64,000 nucleotides of DNA from UBA4742 sp963785815 (GCA_963785815.1 CAWAWN010000003.1:558001-622000); one strand, 5' to 3'; positions 1 to 9,451 are shown, counted from the stretch's first letter. Made by a program: numbers and translations. The notes: generated by a model from the letters alone, not told the origin.

Positions 1-1
1 C

Positions 2-331
2 GGCTCGCCCATCGCCACCTTCCAGGCCGTGGCCCAGCGGGCGGCCGACGCCTACATCGACACCCAGGGCATCCAGTTCACCGCCTGGCAGGCGGCCTGG
101 CGCTTGGACGAGGGGGTCGACTCGGCCGACGAGCTCGACATCGCCAAGTTCTGGGCGGCCGAGGCCGGCAGCCGGGTGGCCGACGCGGCCCAGCACCTCC
201 ACGGCGGCATCGGCGTCGACACCGACTACCCGCTGCACCGCTACTACCGCCTGGCCAAGCACCTGGAGCTGACCCTGGGCGGTCGCACCGAACGGCTCCG
301 GCGCCTGGGCGCCCGGATGGCGGCGTCATGA
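2..331 (+). CDS. Acyl-CoA dehydrogenase, C-terminal fragment
   Basis: Only the last 109 residues lie in the window; the gene starts upstream. The fragment opens with GSPIATFQAVAQ and contains AQHLHGGIGVD followed by DYPLHRYYR. These are typical of the C-terminal helical bundle of acyl-CoA dehydrogenases, which oxidise acyl-CoA to enoyl-CoA with FAD. The stop overlaps the start of the next gene (ATGA), so it is the visible head of a translationally coupled operon with an SDR and a crotonase. That set fits beta-oxidation of fatty acids, steroid side chains or branched acids. Substrate cannot be read from this part. Confidence 0.9.
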   Translation, partial: GSPIATFQAVAQRAADAYIDTQGIQFTAWQAAWRLDEGVDSADELDIAKFWAAEAGSRVADAAQHLHGGIGVDTDYPLHRYYRLAKHLELTLGGRTERLRRLGARMAAS

Positions 332-1143
332 GCGCGACGCCCCTCGCCGGCACGGCTCGATCGAGCGCGGTTCGAACGGTGGCCATCACCGGATCGGCCT
401 CGGGCATCGGGGCGGCGGCGCGCGCCCGCCTGGAGGCCGACGGCTGGCAGGTGATCGGCGTCGACCTGCGCGACCAGGAGGTGGTGGCCGACCTGTCCAC
501 CCCCGGCGGTCGCCTCGACGCGGTGGCCGGGGTGCTGGCCGCGGTGGACGAAGCCGGTGGCATCCTCGACGCGGTCGTGATCTGCGCCGGCCTCGGCCCC
601 CACCTCCCGGATCGCCAGCCCCTGGTGTCGGTCAACTACTTCGGCGCGGTGGCCGTCCTCGACGGCCTGCTCGAGCGGCTCTCGCACGGCCGAGCACCGT
701 CCGCCGTGGCCATCTGCTCGAACTCGATCTCGGTCACGCCCATGCCTGACCTGCGCCTGGTCGAGCTGATGGTGGCCGGCGACGAGAGCGCGGCGTTGGA
801 GCTGGCCCCCGAGCTGGACGGCCCGACCGTGTACGCCATGACCAAGCTGGCCCTGGGCCGCGCCCTGCGGGCCCGGGTGCAACCGTGGGCCGACCACGGC
901 GTGCGCCTGAACCTGGTGGCGCCCGGGCCGGTCAACACCCCGCTGTACCAGGGCACCCTCGACGACCCGGTGCTCGGCCAGTTCGTTGACCTGCTGCCGG
1001 TCCCCATGGGGCGGCCGTCCGAGCCCGACGAGATCGCCGGGCCCATCGCCTTCCTGTTGTCGGCCGACGCCGCCATGATCCACGGCTCGGTCCTGTTCGT
1101 CGACGGGGGCAGCGACGCCCTGCTGAGGAGAGACCATGTCTGA
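328..1143 (+). CDS. Short-chain dehydrogenase/reductase (3-alpha-HSD-like)
   Basis: A 271-residue NAD(P)-dependent SDR. The nucleotide motif TGSASGIG lies at residues 21-28, and the catalytic Tyr168 and Lys172 sit in YAMTK with a serine near residue 130. The C-terminal FLLSADAAMIHGSVLFVDGG is the usual SDR end. The short cofactor region followed by a DLS segment resembles the 3-alpha-hydroxysteroid/coniferyl-alcohol dehydrogenase subgroup, but the substrate is an inference. The start overlaps the upstream acyl-CoA dehydrogenase stop by 4 nt, and its own stop overlaps the next start by 8 nt, so the three genes are probably one operon. Confidence 0.9.
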   Translation: MSATPLAGTARSSAVRTVAITGSASGIGAAARARLEADGWQVIGVDLRDQEVVADLSTPGGRLDAVAGVLAAVDEAGGILDAVVICAGLGPHLPDRQPLVSVNYFGAVAVLDGLLERLSHGRAPSAVAICSNSISVTPMPDLRLVELMVAGDESAALELAPELDGPTVYAMTKLALGRALRARVQPWADHGVRLNLVAPGPVNTPLYQGTLDDPVLGQFVDLLPVPMGRPSEPDEIAGPIAFLLSADAAMIHGSVLFVDGGSDALLRRDHV

Positions 1144-1957
1144 GGACGCGCCCGATGAACCGCACGCCGTCTTCGAGCAGGACGGGCACGTGGCCACGCT
1201 GACCCTGAACCGGCCGGCCAAGCGCAACGCCCTGTCGTCGGAGATGTTGGTGCGGATGTACGACGCCTGGGTGGAGGTCGACACCAACCCCGACATCCGG
1301 GTGCTGATCGTGACCGGAGCGGGCGGCAACTTCTGCGCCGGGGCCGACCTCAAGGCCATGGCCGGCGGCTACGGCGGGGCACCCGACCACTGGTCCGAGC
1401 GCATGGCCGCCGATCCCGACGGCGATCTGCACTGGAAGGCCCTGCTGCGCCACTTCATCCCGTCCAAGCCCATCATCGCCGCGGTGGAGGGCTACGCCGT
1501 GGCCGGCGGCACCGAGATCCTCCAGGCCATGGACATCCGGGTGGCGGGGAGCAGCGCCACCTTCGGCGTGGCCGAGGTGCGTCGCGGCCTGTTCCCCCTC
1601 GGGGGCTCGACCGTGCGGCTGTCGCGCCAGATCCCCTACACCGTCGCCGCCGACCTGCTGCTGACCGGTCGGTTCGTGCCCGCCGCCGAGGCCAAGGAGG
1701 TGGGCCTGATCGGCTACGTGGTCCCGGACGGCCAGGCCCTGGCCAAGGCCCACGAGATCGCCGAGGTCATCGCCGCCAACGGCCCGGTGGCCGTGCAGGC
1801 GGTCCTCAAGTCGATGCGCGCCACCCGCGAGCTGCCCGAGAAGGAGGGCCTGGCCCTCGAGCTCGAGTACGGCTGGCCGGTGTACGCCACCGAGGACGCC
1901 AAGGAGGGCCCGACCGCCTTCGCCGAGAAGCGCGCCCCGAACTTCACGGGGCGCTGA
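1136..1957 (+). CDS. Enoyl-CoA hydratase/isomerase (crotonase family)
   Basis: A 273-residue crotonase. The N-terminal VATLTLNRPAKRNAL, the oxyanion-hole segment GGNFCAGADLKAM and the second loop AVEGYAVAGGTE are the family hallmarks. Crotonases hydrate or isomerise enoyl-CoA esters. Here the gene is coupled to an SDR and an acyl-CoA dehydrogenase, so a role in the same degradative pathway is likely. The segment VRRGLFPLGGSTVRL is where hydratases often carry the second catalytic glutamate; here it reads RRGL, so the exact reaction is open. The length is normal. Confidence 0.9.
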   Translation: MSEDAPDEPHAVFEQDGHVATLTLNRPAKRNALSSEMLVRMYDAWVEVDTNPDIRVLIVTGAGGNFCAGADLKAMAGGYGGAPDHWSERMAADPDGDLHWKALLRHFIPSKPIIAAVEGYAVAGGTEILQAMDIRVAGSSATFGVAEVRRGLFPLGGSTVRLSRQIPYTVAADLLLTGRFVPAAEAKEVGLIGYVVPDGQALAKAHEIAEVIAANGPVAVQAVLKSMRATRELPEKEGLALELEYGWPVYATEDAKEGPTAFAEKRAPNFTGR

Positions 1958-2069
1958 AGGTTCCACCTCCCGGGTGGCGAGCGAGCAGCCTGACTCGCGG
2001 TGGGCCCGCCACCATCCACCAGACGCGCCACTAGTGTGGGGCCGTTCTCTGGGAGCAAGGGGCAGGGCG

Positions 2070-3372
2070 ATGAACCTCAGCCGGAACGAGAAGGCCGCCA
2101 TCAGCCTGGGCGCGATCGAGCTGATCTGCCTGTTCCTGTTCTGGATGGGACTTTCGGGGGCCTTGGCGCTCGGCCTGGCCATCCTGGCCAGCGCGGCCTG
2201 GGTGGTCTCCTTGCGGCTGACCCACCCCCGGCTCCAGCACCTGAGCCCGCTGGATCGGATGGGTCTTGGGCCCGGCTCGTCGGCTCCGCCGCGACCGCCC
2301 GCCTCCGGTCCCGCGGAACCTGCCACGGGCGTGCGCCCGGTGGCTCGCTCGGCCCCCGGCGGTGGGAACCGGGTGCCGTCGCGGCCCACCGGTGGCCCGG
2401 CCGACCCGCCCTCGGCGGGCGGCACCGGGGTGGTCGACCCGGTCGAGGGCTCTTCGGTGGTGGTGCCCGCGGATCCCCAGACCCAGGCCGCCCTGGCCGC
2501 GCAGCGCAGCGAACGTGAGCGAGCTCGGGCGGCGGAGCGCGAGCGGCTGCGACGGGGCCGTGACGAGGCTCGCGAGCAGGAGCGGGTCCGCAAGCAGCAG
2601 CAGCGCCAGGAGGCCGAGGCGGCTCGGCGGGCGGCGGCCGAAGCCCGCGACGAGGCCGAGCGGGCCCGCCGGGCTGAAGCCGAGGCCGCCGAGCAGGTCC
2701 AGCGGGCCGAGCGGGAAGCCGAGGAAGGCGCGGCCCGAGAGGCCGAGCGCCAGGAGCTGTTGGCCGAGGAGGCCCGGCTCAAGGAGCTGATCGCGGCCGA
2801 GGAGCGCGAGCGGTCCCAGCTCGAGGAGCAGGCCCAGGCCCGGCGGGCCGCCGACGAGCAGGCCCTGCGTGAGGCCGAGGAGGTGGCCGCCGAGCAGGCC
2901 GCCGAGCGGGCGCGGCTCGAGGCCGAGGCCCTGGCCCGGCGCGAGGCCGATGCCCGAGCCCGACGTGAGGCCGAGGAGGAGGCCGCTCGCCAGGCGGCTG
3001 CCGAGGCCGAGCGCGCTCGTCAGGAGGCCGAGGAGGAGGCCGCCCGTCAGGCCGAGGAGGCGGAGCGGGCGGAGGAGGCGGCACGCCAGGCCGCCGAGGC
3101 CGACGAGCGCGCCGGCACGCGACGCCGCCCAACTCGAGATCGAGGCGCGCCGGCTGGCCGAGGAGCGGGCCGCATCGGCTCCGCCGGCCACCGCGTCCGC
3201 CCTCAGCTCCCAGGACGTCATCGACTGGGAGTCGGTGACCAGCGACCGCGACATCCTGGCCGCCAGCGAGGTGGCGGCCCTGGATCCGGCCGTCGAGAGC
3301 GCGGCCGTCGAAGCGCGCAACAAGGCCCGCCTGCTCGACAAGGTCCGGCTGCGCCTCAGCGACTACGAGTAG
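2070..3372 (+). CDS. TolA-like coiled-coil membrane protein, apparent frameshift
   Basis: Unrecognised protein of about 434 residues. Start MNLSRNEKAA is chosen because two hydrophobic segments follow at once (about residues 11-30 and 33-47). Then comes a Pro/Gly-rich linker and from about residue 135 a long Glu/Ala/Arg-rich heptad region (AEAERARREAEE-like), predicted to be a continuous coiled coil. The frame breaks near 3111-3120: upstream reads ADERA, and the natural continuation (RDAAQLEIEARRLAEERA ... KVRLRLSDYE) is in the +1 frame, so one extra base is present. The coiled coil resumes immediately after the shift, which argues for a sequence error rather than decay. It ends directly against the convergent aldehyde dehydrogenase with no spacer. 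Confidence 0.7.
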
Positions 3373-4824
3373 TCAGGTCGCTTCGTAGCCGGCCGGCAGG
3401 TTGATGGTCTTGTCCTCGAGGTAGGCCTCGAGGCCCTCGGGCCCGAGCTCGCGGCCGATGCCCGACGACTTGAAGCCGCCGAAGGGCGAGCCGAAGTCCA
3501 TGCCGAAGCCGTTGACCGTGTACGTGCCGGTGCGCACCTTGCGGGCGATGTCGATGCCCTTGCCGACGTCGCTGGTCCACACCGTGCCCGACAGGCCGTA
3601 GTTGCTGTCGTTGGCGATGGTGACGGCGTCGTCCTCGGAGTCGTAGGGGATGAGCGACAGCACCGGGCCGAAGATCTCTTCCTGGGCGATGGTCATCGAG
3701 TTGTCGACGTCGGCGAACAGCGTCGGCTCCACGAACCAGCCCTTGTCGAGACCGTCCGGCCGGCCGCCGCCCACCACCAGGGTGGCGCCTTCGGCCTGGC
3801 CCTTGGCGATGTAGCCCTCGACCCGATCGCGCTGGCGCTCGGCCACCAGGGGTCCGCACAGCACTTCGGGGTCGTGGGGATCGCCCACCTTGTAGCCGGC
3901 CACGGCCTCGGCCAGGGCGTCGCGCACCTCCGCGTAGCGGCTGCGGCTGGCCAGGATGCGGGTCTGGGCCACGCAGGCCTGGCCGTTGTTCATCATGCCG
4001 GCGTCGACCAGCGGGCCGATGGTGGCGGCCAGGTCGGCGTCGTCGCAGATGATGGCGGCCGACTTGCCGCCCAGCTCGAGGGTGCAGCGCTTGAGCTGCT
4101 CGCCGCAGATGGCGCCGATCTTGCGGCCGGCCACGGTCGAACCCGTGAACGAGACCTTGTCGATGTCGGGGTGGCGCACCAGGTGCTCACCCACCTCGCG
4201 ATCGGCGGACACGATGTTGACCACCCCGGCGGGCAGGCCGGCCGAATCGAGGATCTCGGCCAGCACGTTGGCGTCGAGCGGGGTCTCCGGGGCCGGCTTC
4301 AACACGATGGTCGAACCCGAGGCCAGGGCGGGCGCCAGCTTGAGGGCCACGATGAACAGCGGGACGTTCCACGGGATGATGCCGGCGGCCACGCCAACCG
4401 GCTCCTTGCGCACCAGGGTGGGGCCGAGCATGCCCTGGCGGGTCTGCTCGAAGTCGAACTCGCGGGCCAGGCCCGTGAAGAAGTCCAGCACGGCGGTCGC
4501 GGCGAACACCTGCCCCATGATGGAGAACATGTAGGGCGCGCCGTTCTCGTCGGAGATCAGCGAGGCGAACTCCTCGGTGCGGGCCGTGATGGCGGCCGAC
4601 ACCGCGGCCATGATGTCGGCCCGCTCGGCCGGGGCCATCCGCGGCCAGGGCCCCGAGTCGAAGGCCTCGCGGGCGGCGGCCACGGCGCGGTCGATGTCCT
4701 CGGTGGTCGACACGGGCACGCGCCCGACGACCTCCTCGGTGGCGGGCGACACCACGTCGAGCGTGTCGCTGCCGGCGGGGCTGACCCATTTGCCCCCGAT
4801 GAAGAACGAGTCGTAGGTCTGCAT
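3373..4824 (-). CDS. Aldehyde dehydrogenase (NAD(P)+)
   Basis: A 483-residue aldehyde dehydrogenase oxidising an aldehyde to the acid. It has the full set of family motifs: cofactor-binding SFTGSTVAGRKIG, the general-base glutamate in LELGGKSAA, and the catalytic cysteine in NNGQACVAQTR. The C-terminal PFGGFKSSGIGRELG is also present. ATG 4824 is preferred over an in-frame TTG at 4830 because a GGGGGA motif sits about 10 nt upstream of the ATG. It lies downstream of an acyl-CoA synthetase on the same strand (86-nt gap), so it may supply a fatty acid to that enzyme, but the true substrate is unknown. Confidence 0.93.
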   Translation of the reverse strand: MQTYDSFFIGGKWVSPAGSDTLDVVSPATEEVVGRVPVSTTEDIDRAVAAAREAFDSGPWPRMAPAERADIMAAVSAAITARTEEFASLISDENGAPYMFSIMGQVFAATAVLDFFTGLAREFDFEQTRQGMLGPTLVRKEPVGVAAGIIPWNVPLFIVALKLAPALASGSTIVLKPAPETPLDANVLAEILDSAGLPAGVVNIVSADREVGEHLVRHPDIDKVSFTGSTVAGRKIGAICGEQLKRCTLELGGKSAAIICDDADLAATIGPLVDAGMMNNGQACVAQTRILASRSRYAEVRDALAEAVAGYKVGDPHDPEVLCGPLVAERQRDRVEGYIAKGQAEGATLVVGGGRPDGLDKGWFVEPTLFADVDNSMTIAQEEIFGPVLSLIPYDSEDDAVTIANDSNYGLSGTVWTSDVGKGIDIARKVRTGTYTVNGFGMDFGSPFGGFKSSGIGRELGPEGLEAYLEDKTINLPAGYEAT

Positions 4825-4909
4825 GGTCAAGGGATCCCCCAGGGAGTCGGGTCGGTGTCGGACGGGTGGAAGCGGGTGGTGGTCGGGTCGTGGTCGGTTC
4901 GGTTGGCGG

Positions 4910-6556
4910 TCAGGCGTCGGCGGCCTGTTTGGCTGCCTCGGCCGCGGCCAGGTCGAGGGCCCACGGGTAGTCGGGCTTCCCGCTGGGCGAGCGCAGCACC
5001 TCGTCGACCGTCACCACCAGGCGAGGCACCTTGTACCCGGCCAGCCCCTCGCGGGCGTGGCGGTCCAGGTCGTGGAGGTCGAGGTCGTGGCCTTCGCGCA
5101 CCTGCACCAGGGCGGTCACGCGCTGGCCCCAGCGCTCGTCGGGAGCGCCCACCACGATGGCGTCGAAGACGGAGGGGTGGGCCTTGAGGGCCGACTCGAC
5201 CTCTTCGGGGAACACCTTCTCGCCGCCGGTGTTGATGCACACCGAGCCTCGGCCCAGCAGAGTGATGCGGCCGTCGGCCTCCACCTGGGCGAAGTCGCCG
5301 GGCACCGAGTAGCGCCGGCCGTCGGCCGCCACCAGGAAGGTGGCCGCCGTCTTGGCCTCGTCCTTGTAGTAGCCGATGGGCACGTTGCCGCCGCGGGCCA
5401 GCTTGCCGATCACGCCCGAGCCGGGCTCGACGATGTTGAGGTCGTCGTCGAGCACCACGGTGTCGGCCCCCGGGTTGACCGTGGGCCCGCCGCCCGTGTT
5501 GGCTGTGTCGCCGGTGGCCACCGTCCGGATGCCGGTGAAGCCGCTCTCGGTGGCGCCGGTGGAGTCGGTCAGCACCAGGTTGGGGAAGCGGGCCAGGAAC
5601 TCGTCCTTGACCGTGGGGGAGAACACCGCCGCGCTCGAGCTGAGGCTGATGAAGCTGGACAGGTCCACCTCCTCGCCGCTGGCGTCGATCTCGTCGAGGG
5701 CCTCGATCAGGGGCCGGCCCATGGCATCGCCCACGATCAGGATGGAGTTCACGCCGTTGCGAGCCACCACCCGCCACACGTCGTGAGCGTCGAACTTCTC
5801 GACCAGCACGTTGCGGTTGCCCTGGAACAGCTGCATCAGGGCGCTGGCGAAGGCGGCGCCGTGCATCAGCGGAGGTGTGCTGAGGAAGGTGAGCTGACCG
5901 CCGGCGGCCTCGGCGTTGCGGGCGTGGAACCACTCGTCGGGCACCTTCTCGCCGGTGAAGAAGTCGGTGCCTCCGACCAGCGCGTAGAAGATGTCCTCGG
6001 CCCGCCACATGACGCCCTTGGGCATGCCGGTGGTGCCGCCGGTGTAGATCATCACGATGTCGTCGCCCGAGCGCTCGGGGAAGTCGCGCTCGGCCGAGTT
6101 GGCGGCCAGGGCGTCGTCGTAGGACACCGGCTCGAGCCCGACCTGGGACGCCCCCGAGCCGTCGGGGATCATGACCAGGTTCGTCAGCAGGGGTAGGTCG
6201 TCGATGACCGCGGCCACCCGGGGACCGAACTCCTCGCGATAGACGAGACCCTTCAGGTCGGCGTTGTCGAACAGGTACGCCAGCTCGGATTCGACGTAGC
6301 GGTAGTTGATGTTGATGGGCACGGCCCGGATCTTGAAGATGGCCAGCAGCGCCTCCATCCATTCCAGGCTGTTGGCCGCGTAGATGCCCACGTGGTCGCC
6401 GGGGGCGATGCCGACGCCGGCCAGGTGGTGGGCCAACCGGTTGCTGTTGGCCTCGAGCTGGCCGAAGGTGCGCGTGTCGTCACCGCAGATCAGGGCCACC
6501 CGGTCCGGGATCAGGTCGGCCGTGTGCTCGAACAGGTCCGCCAGGTTGTATGGCAT
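4910..6556 (-). CDS. Acyl-CoA synthetase (AMP-forming, FadD-like)
   Basis: About 548 residues. It is an ANL-superfamily ligase that activates a carboxylic acid with ATP and CoA. The P-loop-like A3 motif YTGGTTGMPKGVMW, the LTDSTGATESG segment and the C-terminal lysine region SPSGKPDYPW are all present. The start at MPYNLADLFEHTADLIPDR matches where the family normally begins. An in-frame GTG at 6580 would add MERVLLTP. It probably shares a transcript with the downstream aldehyde dehydrogenase. The PNLVLTDSTGA region and the context suggest fatty or branched acids, but the specificity is not readable. Confidence 0.93.
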   Translation of the reverse strand: MPYNLADLFEHTADLIPDRVALICGDDTRTFGQLEANSNRLAHHLAGVGIAPGDHVGIYAANSLEWMEALLAIFKIRAVPININYRYVESELAYLFDNADLKGLVYREEFGPRVAAVIDDLPLLTNLVMIPDGSGASQVGLEPVSYDDALAANSAERDFPERSGDDIVMIYTGGTTGMPKGVMWRAEDIFYALVGGTDFFTGEKVPDEWFHARNAEAAGGQLTFLSTPPLMHGAAFASALMQLFQGNRNVLVEKFDAHDVWRVVARNGVNSILIVGDAMGRPLIEALDEIDASGEEVDLSSFISLSSSAAVFSPTVKDEFLARFPNLVLTDSTGATESGFTGIRTVATGDTANTGGGPTVNPGADTVVLDDDLNIVEPGSGVIGKLARGGNVPIGYYKDEAKTAATFLVAADGRRYSVPGDFAQVEADGRITLLGRGSVCINTGGEKVFPEEVESALKAHPSVFDAIVVGAPDERWGQRVTALVQVREGHDLDLHDLDRHAREGLAGYKVPRLVVTVDEVLRSPSGKPDYPWALDLAAAEAAKQAADA

Positions 6557-6639
6557 GGGCGTAAGTAGAACACGTTCCACCTAGGTCCTCAACTGCGCTG
6601 GTGTCGGCGGTCCCAGCCCGCGGGCGCGGCTGGCCGGTG

Positions 6640-6765
6640 TCAGGCGATGCCGTCTTCGGGCCAGTCGTACTCGAGCCCGGGCGTGTCGCCCCGGGCCAGC
6701 TGGGCCTCGGCCCGGGCGACGGCCGCGTCGTCGTGCTGGTGGGCCAGGTGGTCCTTGGCCGCCAC
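6640..6765 (-). CDS. Small hypothetical protein (tentative)
   Basis: A short reading frame of 41 residues from a GTG start, ending LARGDTPGLEYDWPEDGIA. The charged, His-rich N-terminal half (AAKDHLAHQHDDAAVARAEAQ) and acidic C-terminus look protein-like rather than like a GC-rich shadow. An upstream ATG at 6840 would give 66 residues, but it would overlap the start of the divergent esterase and leave no room for a promoter. No family is recognised. It lies just upstream (in the minus sense) of the acyl-CoA synthetase. Confidence 0.3.
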   Translation of the reverse strand: MAAKDHLAHQHDDAAVARAEAQLARGDTPGLEYDWPEDGIA

Positions 6766-6838
6766 CTTGTCGGCCGCGTGGTCGCACCGCCCAGGTCGGA
6801 CGTGGCGGTCGAGGGGTGCGGGCGGGCACACTGGGGCC

Positions 6839-8056
6839 ATGTCGTGGGCCCTGCTGATCCTGGGTGTCTGGTGTGCGCTGCACGCGGCCAACGCCTGGCG
6901 CCCCATCCGCCGCAACCGCGTGCTCTACGTGTGGAGCTTCTTCGCCTCCTGGCTGACCATCGAGGGTGCGCCGGTGTGGCTGGTGCTCGAGGTGCTGGTC
7001 GGCGCCCTGCTGGTGTGGGGCGGTGCCCTCAGCCAGCCGGTGGGCTGGATCGGACTGGCGTTGCTGGTCGGGTCGTGGCTGTACCAACTCGGCCTGCTGG
7101 CTCAGGGCCGGGCCACCCGCGTGATCGCCACGACCGCGCTGGGGGAATTCGGCCACGACGCGCTGGCGGGCCGCGCCGCGGCCCACGTCCAGAAGGTGCG
7201 CGTCGAGCGCAACGTGGTCTATCGCCGGGTGGCCGGCCGCGAGCTGCGACTCGACGTCTACCGCCCGCGGGCCGATGACGCCGTCGGCGAGCGCCGCCCG
7301 GCCATCCTGCAGATCCACGGCGGGGCCTGGGTCATCGGCGACAAGCGCGAGCAGGGCCTGCCGCTGCTCAAGTACCTGGCCGCCCGTGGCTGGGTGGGCT
7401 TCAACGCCAACTACCGGCTCAGCCCGGGTGCCACCTTCCCCGACCAGCTCATCGACCTCAAGGCCGCCCTGGTCTGGATCCGCCAGCACGCCGACGAGTA
7501 CGGCATCGATCCCGACTTCGTGGTGGTCACCGGTGGGTCGGCGGGCGGCCACCTCACCGCCCTGATGGCCCTGACCGCGAACCAGCCCCGCTACCAGCCC
7601 GGGTTCGAGTCCGCCGACACGTCGGTGCAGGCTGCGGTGCCCTTCTACGGCATCTACGACTTCACCAACCGCAACGACACGATGCCGCCCGAGTTCCGCA
7701 ACTGGATCGCCCGGCCGCTGGTCATCAAGGCCTTCTTCGAGGACGAGCCCGAGCGCTACGCGGCCGCCTCGCCACTCGACCAGATCCACCCCGACGCGCC
7801 GCCGTTCCTGATCGTCCACGGCGACAAGGACACGCTGGCCCCGGTGGCCGACGCCCGCACCTTCGCCGAACAGCTCCGGGCCGTGTCCCACGAGCAGGTC
7901 GTGTACGTCGAGCTGAAAGGCGCCCAGCACGCCTTCGACATCTTCGGCTCGCCCCGGGCGCGACGCATGGTGCAGGCCACCGAGAACTTCCTGTTCGCGG
8001 TGCACGAGGACCACCGGCACCGGCACGACGCGGTGCGATCCACCAAGGCGTCCTGA
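6839..8056 (+). CDS. Membrane-anchored alpha/beta-hydrolase (carboxylesterase)
   Basis: A 405-residue protein from ATG MSWALLILG. The first ~90 residues hold about three hydrophobic segments. The rest is a hormone-sensitive-lipase type esterase: HGGAWVIGDKR gives the oxyanion hole, GGSAGG the nucleophile serine, HGDKDTLAP the acid and GAQHAF the histidine. This N-terminal membrane region plus HSL-type esterase resembles the mycobacterial LipM/LipQ group, which acts on short to medium acyl esters at the membrane. The plus-strand frame is open upstream, but the methionine at 6839 starts exactly at the first membrane segment. Confidence 0.9.
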   Translation: MSWALLILGVWCALHAANAWRPIRRNRVLYVWSFFASWLTIEGAPVWLVLEVLVGALLVWGGALSQPVGWIGLALLVGSWLYQLGLLAQGRATRVIATTALGEFGHDALAGRAAAHVQKVRVERNVVYRRVAGRELRLDVYRPRADDAVGERRPAILQIHGGAWVIGDKREQGLPLLKYLAARGWVGFNANYRLSPGATFPDQLIDLKAALVWIRQHADEYGIDPDFVVVTGGSAGGHLTALMALTANQPRYQPGFESADTSVQAAVPFYGIYDFTNRNDTMPPEFRNWIARPLVIKAFFEDEPERYAAASPLDQIHPDAPPFLIVHGDKDTLAPVADARTFAEQLRAVSHEQVVYVELKGAQHAFDIFGSPRARRMVQATENFLFAVHEDHRHRHDAVRSTKAS

Positions 8057-8112
8057 TCAGCCCGACCCGCTCGGCCCGACCTGGACGGCCGGGGTCGTCG
8101 CGGCGCCGGCGG

Positions 8113-9357
8113 TTGAGCGGGGTGACCCCCATCGCGGTGGTGATGATGGCCGCGTACGTCGGCATGGGCCTGCCCACCGCCGCCATGGGCGTGGCCTGGA
8201 AGTCGATGCGGGTCGAGCTGCACCGGCCGCTGTCCAGCCTGGGCGTGGTGGTGGTCACCTTCACCGTGGGATACCTGGCGGCCACCACCGGCCATCGCCG
8301 CCTGAGCGCACGCACCCACCCGGCCCGGTTGCTGGCCGTGGCATCCGGGGTGGCTGCGGCGGGCGCGCTGACCTTCGCCCTGACCCAGGGGTGGGCCGTG
8401 CTGCTGGTCGGCGCCGTCGCCCTGGGCCTGTCGGCGGGAACCGTGGATGCCGCCCTCAACGCCCAGGTCGCGCTGCACCACAGCCATCGCATGATGAACC
8501 TCATGCACGGCAGCTTCGGGGTCGGCGCCACCCTCGGCCCCCTGCTGATGACGGCCCTGCTCGGCTCGGGGACGAGCTGGCGTTGGGGGTACGCGGCCAT
8601 GGGCGTGCTCCAGGTCGCCCTGGTGGCCGGGTTCGTGGTCACCGCCCGGAGCTGGACCCGTCCGACCCCGACCCCGACGCCGTCCGCCTCATCGCCGGTC
8701 GAGCTGGGCGAGGTCGAGCTGCCCGTGGTGTCGTCGGGCGACCCGGTCGACGGGCGGGCGGGATCCGACCTGGCTCCCCGCCCGCGGGGGGCGTCCGAGG
8801 TCGACCGCCGCCAGCGCCGAGCCAGCGCCTTGGGTCCGCTGGTGTTCCTGGCCTACGGGGCGGCCGAGGTGGCCATCGGGTCGTGGGCCTTCGTGCTGCT
8901 CACCGGTCGTGGGATGGGCACCGCCGCCGCTGGCGCCAGCGTCACGGCCTACTGGGGCGCGCTGGCCCTGGGCCGGCTGGGCATCGGGGCCGCCGGGTCG
9001 CGGGTGGCGCCCGCCGAGGTGCTGGCCGTCTCGACGGTCGGGGCCGTGGTCGGGGGGATCGGCCTGTGGGCCCTGCCCGGGGCAGGAGCCACGGTGTCGC
9101 TGGTCGCGCTCGGGCTCAGCCTGGCCGGGATGTTCCCGGCGCTGATGGCGCTCACGCCCGCTCGGGTGGGCCCGGCCCGCACCCACCGCGTGATCGCCAA
9201 CCAGCTGGCCGCCGCGGTCGTCGGCGGGGCCGCCTGGTCGGCGGTGGTGGGCGTGGTGGCCCAACGGGCCGGGGCGTGGGCCATCGCCCCGGCGCTGGCC
9301 GCGGCCTGCGCCTTCCTGGCGGTCACCGACATCGCGCTCACTGCGTCGGTCGCCTGA
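8113..9357 (+). CDS. Major facilitator superfamily transporter
   Basis: About 414 residues with roughly 12 hydrophobic segments, split by a hydrophilic central loop (about residues 180-235) rich in Pro, Asp and Arg. The N-terminal half has the MFS organisation seen in the Fuc/Glc-type permeases (GLSAGTVDAALNAQVAL, then MNLMHGSFGVGATLGPLL), which suggests a sugar or small-metabolite carrier. The substrate cannot be deduced. A TTG at 8113 or GTG at 8122 could start it; neither has a strong ribosome site. It follows the esterase by 56 nt and may be cotranscribed. Confidence 0.85.
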   Translation: MSGVTPIAVVMMAAYVGMGLPTAAMGVAWKSMRVELHRPLSSLGVVVVTFTVGYLAATTGHRRLSARTHPARLLAVASGVAAAGALTFALTQGWAVLLVGAVALGLSAGTVDAALNAQVALHHSHRMMNLMHGSFGVGATLGPLLMTALLGSGTSWRWGYAAMGVLQVALVAGFVVTARSWTRPTPTPTPSASSPVELGEVELPVVSSGDPVDGRAGSDLAPRPRGASEVDRRQRRASALGPLVFLAYGAAEVAIGSWAFVLLTGRGMGTAAAGASVTAYWGALALGRLGIGAAGSRVAPAEVLAVSTVGAVVGGIGLWALPGAGATVSLVALGLSLAGMFPALMALTPARVGPARTHRVIANQLAAAVVGGAAWSAVVGVVAQRAGAWAIAPALAAACAFLAVTDIALTASVA

Positions 9358-9364
9358 CGCGCGC

Positions 9365-9380
9365 TTGCACTACTGTGCAA
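9365..9380. promoter_or_regulatory. Perfect inverted repeat upstream of solute-binding protein
   Basis: TTGCAC-TACT-GTGCAA is a perfect 6-4-6 inverted repeat 72 nt before the GTG of the solute-binding lipoprotein and 8 nt after the MFS stop. It is short for a terminator and is not followed by a U tract, so a repressor operator is as likely. No regulator gene is adjacent. Confidence 0.4.
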
Positions 9381-9451
9381 CATCTCCGGGTGGGGAACCC
9401 GGGCGGAACACATCGGTCGCCAGTCGTCGAAGCTGTCCCAGGGGGAATCTC

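Noticed and set aside
7601..7612. GGGTTCGAGTCC, resembling a tRNA T-loop
   Set aside because: It lies in frame within the esterase between its active-site motifs, and no cloverleaf can be drawn around it.
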